Below, one piece after another: positions 1-12,446 of a DNA stretch of 64,000 nt. The DNA lies in the NCBI GenBank assembly GCA_003260075.1, contig QLIY01000714.1, positions 1-64,000 on the forward strand. Direction: 5' to 3'. Within the stretch, counting starts at the first letter, position 1, and every line of letters begins with the position of its first letter. The notes under the pieces are model-generated. The model did not search any database. It worked only from the letters and a program-made list of their open reading frames with translations, and was not told where the DNA came from. Made by a program: the position numbers and the translations under genes. The DNA is from Phallusia mammillata. Taxonomy: Eukaryota > Chordata > Ascidiacea > Phlebobranchia > Ascidiidae.

Positions 1-15
1 GGTTGGCGACCCCTG
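1..15. mobile_element. possible right end of a hAT-like element
   Basis: The first bases end in CGACCCCTG followed by GTATAGGAC. The same kind of terminus (GGACCCCTG) closes the complete hAT-like element at 53744-54480. The left end and target duplication lie outside the window, so this is only a suggestion. Confidence 0.25.
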
Positions 16-99
16 GTATAGGACGTCGAAACGTCGGAATAATTTTTTTTTAGAAGAGCTCTATAAACTGATATTATGCCTGGCATCAATAGCTTACAT

Positions 100-720
100 A
101 CAGGGTATATAGTGTATAAATAACGGCAATACTTTTCCAAGACGAAGTTTTCCAACACAAACCACGTGATGACGATGACCAATAGGATCACAAGAGAAAC
201 AGTGGCAGTGGCGTAGCCAGGGAGGGGCCAAAGGGGCCATGGCCCCTCCCAAATTTTCAAAGTTGTACATTGACAAACTTTAATTTTGTGTAGTTTCGTC
301 CTTCATTATTGTGGTTTCTTCTCTTAACTATCAAAGGAATATATAAATTACCAAAAATGACTTTTGTCACCAAGTTGTAGGCCGAAATCCATACTTTTTT
401 TCTTTATGCAGACATGGAATAAATTATTTGGCCCCTCCCAAAATTTTTGGCTGCCTACGCCACTGAACAGTGGAACCGTTTTCAATTGAGATGGTCCCTA
501 AAACGTAACAGGTTTTGTTTATCCCAACTTGTATAGAAGAAAGAACAACGTTTGCATCAACAGAGATAATAAAAGTTTATGGTAACACACGTTCACAATA
601 TAGCCTTGTTTATGTTTGGCTTTAAACGCATGTGCATGTTTACAAACAGCTGGTCATAGCAGGTTGTTTGTATGCACGTACTGACTATGGCCGCAGTTAC
701 ACACATACCTCGCGTTAGGA
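100..720 (-). pseudogene. broken copy of the array membrane protein gene (exon 5 plus intron 4 remnant)
   Basis: On the minus strand the interval carries the upstream half of exon 5 of the array family (about 498-474 and 205-106, including the conserved WFVLENFV and KYCRYLYTIYPV segments), followed by unrelated sequence in place of the C-terminal half. Upstream, about 500-715, it matches intron 4 of the intact gene at 7690-9657 almost base for base, including the TACCTCG/TACCCCG splice-site region, but exon 4 is missing. It is therefore a recent partial duplicate of that gene. A 260-bp hAT-like element interrupts the exon at 206-465. Confidence 0.8.
206..465. mobile_element. hAT-like MITE inserted in a pseudogene exon
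   Basis: The 260-bp element has inverted ends CAGTGGCGTAG (206-216) and CTACGCCACTG (455-465) and is flanked by the 8-bp direct repeat AACAGTGG (198-205 and 466-473). Its interior has no coding capacity and contains inward-facing GGCCCCTCCC-type motifs. The paralogous exon near 7950 reads straight through one copy of AACAGTGG, giving the empty site. An 8-bp duplication and CAGTGGCGTAG ends are typical of non-autonomous hAT elements. Confidence 0.9.
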
Positions 721-2321
721 ATGCCAACCTTAAGTTTTTTTTATGATTTCTATTGGTGAACGTCTTAACTCATAAACTTTGAAGGGCATTTGCCATACTT
801 TCTAGTATTTAACATTTTAACTGTATATTTCTAACACAGTAAAGGTTAACAAAATTTCATGCGGTTCGGGCAAGATAATAACAACAAAAAACATGTCTTG
901 GCCGAATGGTCCGGCGCTTCTAAATGGTCAGTTTTTACGCGCCAAGTGTGTGTGGCGCCGCCACCTTGGGTTTGTAAAGCACGGTGGCGGCCACAGTGGA
1001 TATTTCGATTTGTTTGTAGCGGTATCGTACGAAACATAGAAAAAATTGGAACAATTTTGCTTTTAAACAAGCGTACTGGCAAAAAAGCAACAAAACGTGC
1101 CGAAACTGCAACTTGTTGTGGTTAGGGCTTTGTTTATGCTATGACGTCAAACACACAATGGTTGGCATTGAATGTATGGGCATTATTGTGCACAAATACA
1201 ATACAATTGTACTGTTATAAATGGTTATTTTAGGTGATACGAGAGCAACAATTTGACGAAACATTTCCTAAACGTTGTTAATCCAATAATAACGTTAAAG
1301 CTAAGTGTTTCAAATGAATATTATTTCAATTTTCTTCAGAATATGACGAACTTTACATTCTATTTTCTATAGTTGAAGTGACGTCATAATTTACGTCCGC
1401 CACCTTGCATTTTTTTAAAAACTCGGCGCCTATGGTTACAACTATGTTTTGACAAAATAAACAAAAGAATAAATGGAAACCGCGTTCTCCGTTTACCTGA
1501 TAGCATTTCAGCTTATAGACCACACAAAAGTTCACAAAACGACTTTTTTTCAATACATATAACCAGGTTTTTTTTTAAGGTTTGGTTTGGGTGAAGTAGT
1601 TTTAAGAGACCGCAAGTGTTTCATTTAAATACCAAAAAATAGACCGCTGGATATAGGCCAAATTTTGGGAAACCGCTGGAGAAATTTGGGGGACCGTTTC
1701 GGTCCCCCAAAACACCTTAAAAAAGCACTGCATATAACTTAGATCGTTGCCAAAGACTAAATGATGCGTGAGGCAAACAGTTTTTTTTCTATTTTAAGAG
1801 CACAGACACGGTAATAACTGCTTACGCGTGTTTACTTGTTAGTTTGTTTCATTTTTATCCCAGGTGGCCGAGCAACGCCTGAAAGAGTCCGCCGTCGAGC
1901 TGTTTTATTGCAAGTCCGTTGATCATTTTTTCGGCTTTAGGAAGTTGGTGACTTCAATTTAGTTCAACCCATCGGATTAGAACCAATCACCTTGTGATCA
2001 CAAGGCGGTTGCGCTAACCACTCGGTCAACTTTACTTTTTGTATGCTTCCTATTCGCGCGTTTTATAGATAACAAAATTTTATTCAACAGATACATTTCT
2101 GGAAAAATAATAGAAAAATAAAACTGCAAGGTAAAATGCACATGCACATCAAATAATAATTTCTGATTTTTACAATAAGTGGAAGATAATTTAAGTCTTC
2201 ATCACATTGAAGAAGTATGGTAGCAAACATAGAAATCGTGCACTGGTTTTAAGTCTAATGACTGCCAGATGTCTGACAAGAAGTCTCAAATAGATTTTTT
2301 CATTTCACGTTTTTGGCCTAG
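721..2321. other. non-coding spacer
   Basis: No open frame here resembles a known protein or joins into a plausible gene. The only recognisable item is the tRNA-derived fragment at about 1961-2030. Confidence 0.5.
1961..2030 (-). repeat. tRNA-derived SINE-like fragment
   Basis: Read on the minus strand from 2030, the sequence starts GTTGACCGAGTGGTTAGCGC, an A-box-like D-arm, continues through a CCTTG/CAAGG stem in the anticodon position, and reaches GGTTCTAATCC, a B-box-like T-arm. No matching acceptor stem is evident and the T-arm departs from consensus, so this looks like a tRNA-derived short repeat rather than a working tRNA. Confidence 0.5.
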
Positions 2322-3718
2322 TCATACAAGCATAGGTGATCTCTTGTTTCTTCGCAATATTGCAAGAACAACACGGGCAATTAACGCCACAAGGACAACT
2401 GCAAGATCTACAGAAGCCATGATCAAATTTTGATTGCTGTCCGGCAAGTCCCTCAACTTGTCGATCAAAGCAGATGTGGCAAGGATCAACACAGGGTAGA
2501 TTGTGTAAATGTATCGGCAGTACTTCTCAAAAACGAAGTTTTCCAGCACAAACCACGTGATTACAATGACCAATAGAAGAGCGAGAGCGACTGTGGAGCC
2601 GTTGACTATTGATATATTACCTGCAAATATAACAGTAACGATGTTTTTTGACTGGTTAATAAACACAATACACATAGTATGTCTATATTTGCTAACTGCA
2701 ATAACACAAACAGCTAACTGCTTTTTGCTTTAAATAATTGAAATGCAACAGTGAAGCAAACGCCAATGGATACCTCGCAAAACGGCGGGTGTAACTCCGA
2801 AACTGTCCTCATAGATAATGATATCAGCAAGATTCAAAAGGGTTGCAACAGTGAGCCAAGTGGCCAAAGTACTCAGTCCATTTTGTATCAAAATCCTCAT
2901 CAACCAAAGTACCACTGCAAACATTGAAAGAAAAGTTTACCTCTTATAAAGCCGGTATCAGGACTTATCTAACATTGCAAAACATACTTTTGTTGTTTGC
3001 TTGTAAAGCGTCCACATTATCAGCCACCACTTTGCATGATGTGCCGATAGCAAGATAAACTGACAACACTGCAATGAGGAGAAGCGCAAATGACAGTCCC
3101 AAAATTTCCCTGTCAAATGCAAACAACCAGCCAACGGTTGAACCAAACGCCAGGCAGTAACCAAGCCAGAAAATCTGCAACATGTAATAAAACTCATATT
3201 AAATTCAACAGCTGAACTCGATGACAAACAACCGGATGTTATTAGTAACACAGTCTTGTTCAATTGTGTAATGCCTAGTTGTATGAGCTGCTAGTTGACT
3301 TAATGCAGAAATTTGTACATACCTTGGGTACTAATGTGGGTGTCATCTTAACAGGACTTTTCTCATCCGCAAGACAACACGAAACCAGAATGTAAACGAT
3401 GCCAGCCAAGTTCCATAAGTATATTATAGGCCATACGATAGCAAATGCAATCCCTTTTGGAGATGCTTGCTGAAAATACTTATCGTCGACGTCTCCGTTG
3501 GTGCTAAAGTATAAACCTAACAAAATAAAACAGTTAAGTGACTTTCAAAACGAAGACTTACGCCTACCACATCACAAAGTAAACCAAAGTATTTTATAAC
3601 AAACATACACACTAAATCACGTACCTTCAATGCCGAACGTATTTAGATATGCAAAGATAAACGATCCAAGGTAGCAGACAAACCCCAACAAGATCAATGC
3701 TAACTGTGCTTTGTCCAT
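2322..3718 (-). CDS. array membrane protein, copy 1 (multi-pass, function unknown)
   Basis: Five exons on the minus strand: 3625-3718, 3323-3516, 2988-3174, 2774-2914 and 2322-2620, with phases that join to 304 residues. The start is the ATG at 3718 beginning MDKAQLALILLGF. Hydrophobic segments are visible at about residues 4-25, 53-76, 97-115, 120-140, 162-190, 212-230, 240-260 and 270-292. Marker segments are IVWPIIYLWNLAGIVYILVS, an FDREI motif between two membrane segments, LWLMRILIQNGL and WFVLENFVFEKYCRYIYTIY. I recognise this as a conserved invertebrate family usually left uncharacterised. It has a faint resemblance to TspO-type proteins through the W-P-I-I-Y-x-W segment, but I would not assign that function. 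Exon lengths of 94/194/187/141 are identical in the other intact copies. Confidence 0.85.
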
Positions 3719-4200
3719 AGTTACCGCTTGCTAAAATGACTACGTTTCTGTGCTATTCACGTCTGACGCGGTTTCCTTACAACAAGCCAAATCACGCGGT
3801 TGTAAGCACTCAAGCGTAGACGTTACATAACCAGACTCGCTGGAGTGGAACCGTCGCAGGCCAATACTCTTTTTCTGCAAACAACTGAGCGCAGCCAAGG
3901 TTTTGGCTTCTTTTTCACAAAACGCACTTGGTCCTTTGTGACATCACAAAGAAATTCTCCCTTAATCGGTGTGTCACTGAACTTAGGATTACATAACATT
4001 GGGCAATTATATAACTGTGTCATTATCAGCTGTTTTGGGTTACATAAATTTGGCAAACATTTGTGCTTGTTACATAACAATCGGCGAACCCATTGTGTCA
4101 GTGTTGACTTAATCTCTGGGGTCTAGTTGGTCTGTCAGTTGTTTCGTCTGTTCCATAACAATTTCTTCGCCGTCACCGTATTAAACTCAGTTTGTGCAGG
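3719..4200. other. spacer upstream of copy 1 with repeated TTACATAA-type motifs
   Basis: The spacer carries GTTACATAAC at 3822-3831 and further TTACATAA motifs near 3990, 4037 and 4071. No coding exon is recognised. Confidence 0.4.
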
Positions 4201-4206
4201 TTTTAA

Positions 4207-5107
4207 AGACACGCGCCAACACAATGCAAAGAGGTTGAATATAGTTTATTTCGTTTGGTGAAAGAACACATAGCGACACAATTGCACCGCACAACCACCA
4301 AGCCGAAAATAACTAAGCAGGGTTACATTATGAAGCGCAAAATAGTGGATGGCATAACTGGTGAATCATCACCAAATGTTCTGCAGCGGGGGGGGGGTCG
4401 CCAACACAATGCAAAGAGGTTGAATATAGTTTATTTTGTTTGGTGAAAGAACACATAGCGACACAATTGCACCGCACAACCACCAGGGTTACATTATGAA
4501 GCGCGAAATAGTGGATGGCATAACTGGTGAATCATCACCAAACGTTCTGCAGCTACAGCGTTTTATGATAGGAAATGTGGCGGGAGCTCCCCCAGAAAGT
4601 GATTTTGATCTACGATGAGTTTAACATGACAGGTGTAGCGATGATGGAACAAGTAGAAGGGGCGTTAGTAGATAACCACCCTTGTTTATTATTAGGGTGG
4701 GGTTCGAAAGGAAAAGAAAGCACTGAAAAAAACGCCCACAAAAACTAACATGCAGATATTAGGTGAAAATAAGGTGTAAAGTGAAATTACGCTCACTGTT
4801 TACTTGTGGGAAGTCCGAATTAAGTTAAACACCATCTAGCTTACTTTGTATCATGAAACAATATTGCCTTTCTGTTTTCTGTACACTGCTAATGAAACAC
4901 GAGCAATGAATGCAATTAGGGGGGGGGGCTAACCACCCTTGTTTAGAATTAGGGTGGGGGTATGCCCACAAAAACTAACATGCAGGTGGGGTACGCCCAC
5001 AAAAACTGACATGCAGATATTAGGTGAAAATAAGGTGTAAAGTGAAATTACGCTCACTGTTTACTTGTGGGAAGTCCGAATTAAGTTAAACACCATCTAG
5101 CTTACTT
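4207..5107. repeat. haplotype-like duplicated spacer segments with G-run joins
   Basis: The segment 4208-4387 repeats at 4398-4552 across a run of 10 G (4388-4397), and the two copies differ by a small indel near 4300. The segment 4670-4918 partly repeats at 4930-5180 across a second run of 10 G (4919-4928). Short frames here, such as the one around 4490-4618, do not resemble any protein I know. Confidence 0.7.
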
Positions 5108-5111
5108 TGTA

Positions 5112-5386
5112 TCATGAAACAATAATGCCATGTCTCTGTTTTCTGTACACTGCTAATGAAACACGAGCAATGAATGCAATTATAACCACAGATAGGTTAA
5201 CTGAGGCAATGATCAGATTTTGATTGGCGTCTGGCATGGCTCTTAACTTGTCAGTCAAAGACGATAGAGCAAGTACAAGAACCGGGTAAATTGTGTACAT
5301 GTAACGGCAGTATTTCTCCACAACGAAATTTTCCAAGACAAACCAGGCGATGACAATTACCAATAGGATGACAAGAGAAATGGATG
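5112..5386 (-). repeat. second haplotype-like copy of exon 5 of array copy 2
   Basis: This is nearly identical to 5408-5690 and encodes the same C-terminal exon (WFVLENFVVEKYCRYMYTIY). It is joined to the other copy by a single N at 5387. There is no separate exon 1-4 set for it, so it is best treated as the alternative haplotype of the exon in copy 2. A third, shorter piece of the same 3' end lies near 4840-4918. Confidence 0.8.
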
Positions 5387-5407
5387 ANACATCTAGCTTA
5401 CTTTGTA

Positions 5408-7116
5408 TCATGAAACAATAATGCCTTGTCTCTGTTTTCTGTACACTACTAATGATACACGAGCAATGAATGCAATTATAACCACAGATAGGTTAACTGA
5501 GGCAATGATCAGATTTTGATTGGCGTCTGGCATGGCTCTTAACTTGTCAGTCAAAGACGATAGAGCAAGTACAAGAACCGGGTAAATTGTGTACATGTAA
5601 CGGCAGTATTTCTCCACAACGAAATTTTCCAAGACAAACCAGGCGATGACAATTACCAATAGGATGACAAGAGAAATGGATGAAGCGTCCGCGATCGAAA
5701 TGCCTAAAACATACAGAAAATTATCCATAATCGTACCACCCTAACATATGCTTTGTTTGCGTTTTTAATCCCTATTGTTGTTGCACATGCACGTACGCAC
5801 ACCGTGTTATGTTTTACTGTACACGTAAAGTTAATCCGCCCCTGGCGTAACGTACCTCTCATTAAAGCAGTTTCCTCTGCGTAACTGTAATCGTAAATAA
5901 TCAGCTGAGTCAGATTCAAAAGAGTTGCAACGGTCAGCCAAGTCGCATACAAACTCAATCCGTTTTGAACCAAAATTCTCATCAACCAAAGAACAACTTT
6001 AAACATATAAAGAGGTTTCACTTAATTTGATGTTGCAATTAAAAAAACTATTGCCTGTTGACTGTTACCTTTGTTNTTTAATCCCTATTGTTGTTGCACA
6101 TGCACGTACGTACACCGTGTTATGTTTTGCTGTACACGTAAAGTTAATACGCCCCTGGTGTAACGTACCTCTCATTACAGCAGTTTCCTCTGCGTAACTG
6201 TAATCATAAATAATCAGCTGAGTCAGATTCAAAAGAGTCGCAACGGTCAGCCAAGTCGCATACAAACTCAATCCGTTTTGAACCAAAATTCTCATCAACC
6301 AAAGAACAACTTTAAACATATAAAGAGGTTTCACTTAATTTGATGTTGCAATTAAAAAAACTATTGCCTGTTGACTGTTACCTTTGTTATTCTTTTCCAG
6401 GATTTTTGCATTGTCACTCACAGTTTTCAACGAGATACCAACGGCGGCGTAAGCAGAAAGCGCAGAAAACAAGAGAAGTGCAAACGAGAGGCTGATAATT
6501 TCTCGGTCGAATGAAAACAGCCAACACATAGCAGATACAAATGTTATGGAGTGACTGATTAAGAATGTCTGAAATTGAAAGTTAGCCAGTCAATTTGTAT
6601 TAAACATCCGACTTCGTTTTGTACAAACCTTGGGAACGAGTGTAGGTGTTATTTTCACTGGACTTTTTTTCCCCCCCCCCTTGTATTAAACATCCGACTT
6701 CGTTTTGTACAAACCTTAGGAACGAGTGTAGGTGTTATTTTCACTGGACTTTTTTCCACAGGAAGACAACAAGATACAACGATGTAAACAAGACCGATAA
6801 GGTTCCACAGGTATATAATTGGCCATATTATAGTGAAAACAATTGGTTGTGGTGCTATCTGATTGGCGTATTTTCCACCTAGGACCTCGATGGGGTTGTA
6901 GAATAATCCTAAAAAGGTAAAGGTTTATGCTAATGCCGACATAAATGAACTCAAAATTAAAATAAAATTAAGGAGATTGAAGAGCCAAGTTATTTCTAAC
7001 GTGTAACGAAATACGAACCCACCTTGAAATCCAACCGAGTTCAGATAAGAAATCACCAATGCCACCACAAAAACAATAAATGCCACAAACACCAAGGCAA
7101 TTTGCACTTTCCTCAT
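5408..7116 (-). CDS. array membrane protein, copy 2 (multi-pass, function unknown)
   Basis: Exons are 7023-7116, 6715-6908, 6382-6568, 6169-6309 and 5408-5703, giving 303 residues from the ATG at 7116 (MRKVQIALVFVAF). The exons and phases match the other copies exactly. Marker segments are IIWPIIYLWNLIGLVYIVVS, the FDREI motif, LWLMRILVQNGL and WFVLENFVVEKYCRYMYTIY. Exon 4 occurs twice (6169-6309 and 5856-5996), with the two copies joined by an N at 6076. The end of exon 2 and the following intron also occur twice, around a run of 10 C (6671-6680). These look like assembled haplotypes, so I use one copy of each. Function is unknown. Confidence 0.8.
5756..6075 (-). repeat. duplicate of exon 4 region of array copy 2
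   Basis: About 310 bp nearly identical to 6077-6387, including exon 4 at 5856-5996 with intact splice sites. The two are joined by a single N at 6076. One copy must be dropped to obtain a protein like its paralogues. Confidence 0.8.
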
Positions 7117-7689
7117 TTCTTTGTGTCCTTATTCCTTCAGTAAACTCGCACAAATAAGACGTTATAACTGGCCGAACATGTTACATAACTTCTGTAACGA
7201 GTATGTCGTGACGTAGTGACTGATGTCCTTTTTCCATGACATTTCACTTACTTGCTATATGACGATTCTCGTCAATTTTGCTAGTATGTCCAAAAAAACA
7301 TTCTGCTGAGAAGCCCTTTAATGTGTCATTATGTTGACAGTTTTTTAAAGCACGTAAGAAAGACGTTTTTTTAATTTTCTGCGAACTTTCAGGAAACACG
7401 TTTATTTTTTTTAATCAACTGTTTATTTTTTCAATCTACGCCAATACAACAAATAAATCATATGTTTAAGTGAAAATAGTAGCCTACATACCTGAATTAT
7501 GTACAATTTTATGCTAAATAACATATTGATCGTAATGATTTGAACGCAAATAAATAATTATTGAATTTTTTTTCTTACTGAACGATGTCTTTTTAAAAGT
7601 TGTGTACGTATAAAGTTGTGTAGGCATGAAAAACAAAACAAAACACTTATTTTGTCCACATGAAAAGAAACAACTTTCATTTAACATGT
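7117..7689. other. spacer between array copies 2 and 3
   Basis: AT-rich, no coding exon recognised. It contains GTTACATAAC at 7180-7189, 64 bp upstream of the copy 2 start codon. Confidence 0.5.
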
Positions 7690-9657
7690 TTACACAAGAA
7701 GACGTTGATTTCTTCTGTACACTGCCAAATTCACACGAACAATAAACGCAACTAAAACTACGGCAAGGTCCACAGAAGCAATAATAAGGTTTTGTTTTCC
7801 ATTCGGCAAAGCTCTTAGTTTGTCAATCAAAGCAGAAGTTGCGAGAATAAATACAGGGTATATAGTGTATAAGTAACGGCAATACTTTTCCAATACAAAG
7901 TTTTCCAACACAAACCACGTGATGACGATGACTAATAGGATCACAAGAGAAACAGTGGAACCGTTTACAATTGAGATGGTCCCTAAAAAGTAAACTGCGT
8001 GTAATTTTAAACACTAAATTACAGGTTTTATTTATCCGAACTTGTAGAAGAAAAAAACAACGTTTGCAACAACAGAGATAATAAAACTTTATGGTAACAA
8101 ACGTCCACAATATAGCTTTATTTATGTTGGCCTTTTACGCATGTGCATATTTACAAACAGCTGGACATAACAGGTTGTTAATATGCACGTAACTAGCTAT
8201 AGCCAGTATACGGCCGCAGTTACAAACATACCCCGCTGAACGGCTGCTTCCAATCCAAAACTGTCCTCGTAAATAATAACAACTGCCAGGTTAACTAGAG
8301 TAGCAACGGTGAGCCACGTGCCCAAAAGACTAAGTCCATTTTGCACTAAAATCCTCATCAACCAAAACACAACTAAAACAAAAGAGAAAAATGTAGTGAA
8401 AAAAGTTTTGTTAGTTGACTAAATGTGTTAGTTTTGTTGGTATACCAATACCCCCCCCCCCCATTTTGCACTAAAATCCTCATCAACCAAAACACAACTA
8501 AAACAAAAAAGAAAAATGTAGTGAAAAAAGTTTTGTTAGTTGTCTAAATGTGTTAGTTTTGTTGGTAGTGATGGCCAATGTTTGGCTCTCACGGACCCGG
8601 TCGCGCAGTTATTACTCTGGTTATTATTTCATTCATACAATTGTTTAAATCGCAAAGCGTGGCAAATAAACTATTGGATTGAATTGAAAATGGTACCTTT
8701 GTTATCTTTTTCAAGTGCTTCTGCGTTGTCAGCTGCAGCCTTGCATAATGCACCAACGGAAACATAAACCGACAACGCAGCAACAAGGAGAAGTGCAAAT
8801 GACAGGCCCATGACTTCTCGGTCAAACGCAAACAACCATCCCACAGTTACTATGAATGCTGCACAGTAGCTGATTAGAAACGTCTAAATCGAAAAAAAAT
8901 AGATTTATCAAAGCGGTTACGAAAGTTGGAATGTTTTTGTTCAAACCTTGGGTACAAGGCTCGGTGCCATTTTCACTGGACTTTTGGCGACTGGTAGAAA
9001 ACATGAAACAACGATGTAGATGATTCCAACAAGATTCCAAAAATAGATAATGGGCCAAATGATACCAAAAGCAATAGATTTCGGTGAAACTTGCTGAGCA
9101 TATTTGTTGTTAAGGTTGCTGAGAGTGTTATAAAAGAGACCTGGTAAAATATTGAAGACAGTTTTATTCACACTATACGGTAAAGTGCACTATTGCAAAT
9201 ACATTTCAAGTGTGTCATCGCATGTAACTCATGTCAACTGTGCCTGGTGACTCAATAGGAGTAGAGCTCACGAGCTAACATCAGTTAATTGTTAAAAATT
9301 ACTGCAAACACCGTGTACAGGAAATGCATCCTGCATGTCTACAGAAAATTGCGATTACATTACCTTTAAAGATGCCACGACTAATATTTTTCAACTTGGC
9401 GCACATTTGTTTATATATGGTGGTTATTTAACCATTACATTTTGAAGGCAAAGCGGTCTAATATTTGTGCGAAATACACCGTTCTTGAAAGCAAAATTCT
9501 ATACTTCGACGAAACAGCATCATTGACACGTAGTATAAATACATGCAACAAAGCTATACATACCTGGAATTCTTGCTGAGCTCAAATATGAAATCACCAA
9601 GGCGATAATATAAATAAAAAAAGCAGCAAAAACTAAGACAATCTGTACTTTGTTCAT
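7690..9657 (-). CDS. array membrane protein, copy 3 (multi-pass, function unknown)
   Basis: Exons are 9564-9657, 8947-9140, 8697-8883, 8232-8372 and 7690-7982, giving 302 residues from the ATG at 9657 (MNKVQIVLVFAAF). It shares all family segments: IIWPIIYFWNLVGIIYIVVS, FDREV in the loop after the third membrane segment, VFWLMRILVQNGL, and WFVLENFVLEKYCRYLYTIY. Part of exon 4 and the intron upstream of it are repeated after a run of 12 C (8451-8462), consistent with joined haplotypes. Exon 5 and intron 4 are the closest relatives of the broken copy at 100-720, and its exon 5 holds the unoccupied AACAGTGG target site. Confidence 0.85.
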
Positions 9658-9989
9658 TTTTCTTTAGCAAAGTGGTCCACAAGACTTGATAAATAATTGT
9701 TGTGACTGTACAGACAGATTATATAACCCGCGGTTACAAGCTTAACCTCACGATTCGTGCACAAAGGAACACGTTGTAGCCCTTTTTTTCTTTTCGGCTT
9801 TACATAACAATTCGCAAGGGAGCCAATTAAAGTTTGACGATTGAATTAGTCTGGAATGTTCGCTTATTCGCTATATGTCAACTGCAAAAAAACTCAGTTG
9901 CAACTTTTACATACAAAGTTTTTCTTGTCAGACATTGACGCTGACAAACCAATGTAGCAAATTTCTTGATGTATTTTACGGTTAAACAA

Positions 9990-11710
9990 GATATTTGGAA
10001 ACATTTTTTGAGCTTGTGTGAACACCCCAGTGCGCATTTAGCATTCCCAAAGTGATACGCGCAATAAACGCGATCATAACATCAGCTATAGGTCCAAAGA
10101 AGCAATAATGAGGTTTTTGATTTCCATCTGGCAATGTTATGAGTTTAGCGATCAAAAACAACATAGAAAATCAACACAGGATATACTGTGTTGAGTTGAG
10201 TTTATGTGTAAATGTGACGAAGCTAAAATGGTAAAAATAACGGCCTAAATAGACGTAATAAGCGACATGCTTTATCTCCACACTTCTCGGCAAATGCTTA
10301 TGCCATTATCAACTAGCAGTGTAGCAACAGGGGTTAAAGAAAAAATTGAATGCGCAAAATGGCATTGTTCGAAACATGATTATGATTCATCTTGTAGCGA
10401 TAGAAGAAAAAAAATTGTACTGCTTTGAAAAGGGCAGTGTTTGATTGCTAAGTGGGTGTAATTAGCGCTGAAACTAAATTTAAGATCCACCAAATCCTAA
10501 CATTTCGAAACAAGAAATGGTCGTAGTAAATAATTTTATTTTTAGTTCGTGCACCTCTGTTTGAACGGTTTCGTTTATTTAAAATCTTCTATTTGTCACA
10601 GTTTCATAAAAACCCAGCAGCGAGTTTAAACTATGAACCATTCGGTGTTTAATTTAAGTATAACGCTCACATGTTACGTCGAAAATACGAATGCTACACC
10701 TGCGCTACGCCCAATTGGCGCCCAGATTGAAACGTTTCAGCCAAGAAAACCAAGAAAGCTGCTCTTTAAGGATTTGTTTTTATAACGACGCACTATTTTT
10801 GAATCGTTCATTGATTGTCATTGGAATATTAAGAATTAAATCACCCATTTACTACGTCAGAGGTTCTTAACCTGCTGAATAATCAGATTAGGGTTAATAT
10901 TTACTTTCCAAGAATACAACAGAGGTGTGAGAAGTATTGGTGATGTTAAAAGCAACCGACAAGATAAGGATGCGAATCCCTGGAACATGACATACAGTGC
11001 GATTTACGCACCTTAATATTTTTTTTCCAAATTTTTTTTAGGTTGTCTATCGCAACTTTGTATAAGGTTCCAATAGCAACATACACGGCAGAAAGTAGGA
11101 GAATTGCAAATGATAGTCCTAACATTTTCCGACCAAACGCAATTAGCCATGTAAAACAGTAGCAGAAATGTCACGCAGTAGCTAATCAGGAACGTCTGAA
11201 TGCCAAACATGGTAGTTTTACGTAAGTGAACAGCTTAAAACCTGAACAACTTCGATCAGACTTTTGGTAACTTATAAGTGAAGGACTATACTTTGACCGG
11301 ACTTTTTTGCATAGAGAGCCAACATGAAACAACAATGTAAACTATTCCAGTCAGATTCCACAAATATTACCGATCAAATAATACGAAAAGCACCAGGCTC
11401 CGGACCAATTTGCTCAAACTACTTTTTGCCTTGTTCGTAGACATTGTTGTAGGACAAACGTGTCAGAACATAACGTTAGACCAGCCCATGAAGCTTCACT
11501 AAACGTTGTTAAGAAAGCACTTACGTCATTGGCCATTAACCCAACCCTAAACAGAGAAGCATAACGAAATTCATCAATGTTTTTAGCCGCGGCACACAAT
11601 TGTTACATGAATGTCATACCTTTGATTCCAGTGACAACAAAAATTGAAACAATCAACGACGTCAGATTACTTAGAAATGCAGCCAGAATCATCAAAAAAA
11701 TGCATTTTTT
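9990..11710 (-). pseudogene. decayed copy of the array membrane protein gene
   Basis: Remnants lie in correct minus-strand order: exon 1 about 11608-11705, exon 2 about 11290-11450, exon 3 about 11005-11200 and exon 5 about 10000-10200. Each is recognisable by similarity to copies 3 and 4 (for example the region encoding LISYCVTFL near 11150 and the QNLI/ARITL region near 10060-10110), but all carry frameshifts, stops and lost splice sites. I found no exon 4 between 10200 and 11000. It lies between intact copies 3 and 4, so it is a dead array member. Confidence 0.8.
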
Positions 11711-12446
11711 TCCTGGCTTTTTGTTGTCGCAAACCGGGCACAATTATAAGCAAAAGTGTGTGTCTTCCTATGAAAGTCAAAAGACGTGTAAGCTGCAAAA
11801 CATTCAGGGCAAACAGGGACAAGTGCCCTTTTCCTTTCGTCTCTGTTTATTTAAACGGAAAAAGAACTTTAAGACCGTAAAATTGTGTATTTTCTAAAAC
11901 TATACGACTGTCATATCTATTAGAAAATACTATTGTTTAATATTTATTTCCAAAATACGATTTTACTTGATTACAGAACTATGAAAAATGTTTGCAAATT
12001 ATTTGATATTGATGTTGTTATGCCACAACGGTATATATAGAGAATTTCAACAAAATTTACCTTTAGGAAATTGGTTCAAATGACATAAACATATTTTTGT
12101 GGATAGACGGATTATATGACCGATTGGTCAAAAACATGACCTTACAAATCATGCAAACACCCACAATAAATCAACTTGGTGACATACATATAATTAGTGG
12201 CCAATTCACAGGGAACAAAAAAATAGTTAGATTGAGCCGTGTGGAAACTAGGCCAACCTCTAACTCAATACCACCAATTAAAAGTTTTTCAGTTAACAAT
12301 CAGAAATATACATTTTATTACGTGTCGATTTAAAACTTGTGAAGAATTACGCATTTTACAGTACATGAGCAAACAAAACAACAAATCATCGATACATTTC
12401 ATGGGTATTTAAACTGTGCCACTGTAAACATGTTTTGTACATGTGA
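11711..12446. other. spacer
   Basis: No exon or repeat recognised between the decayed copy and array copy 4. Confidence 0.4.

Noticed and set aside
4255..4618. Two related short frames sharing an IVDGITGESSPNVLQ segment
   Set aside because: They are the two haplotype-like copies of one spacer segment around a G-run; the frame is not supported by any neighbouring exon.
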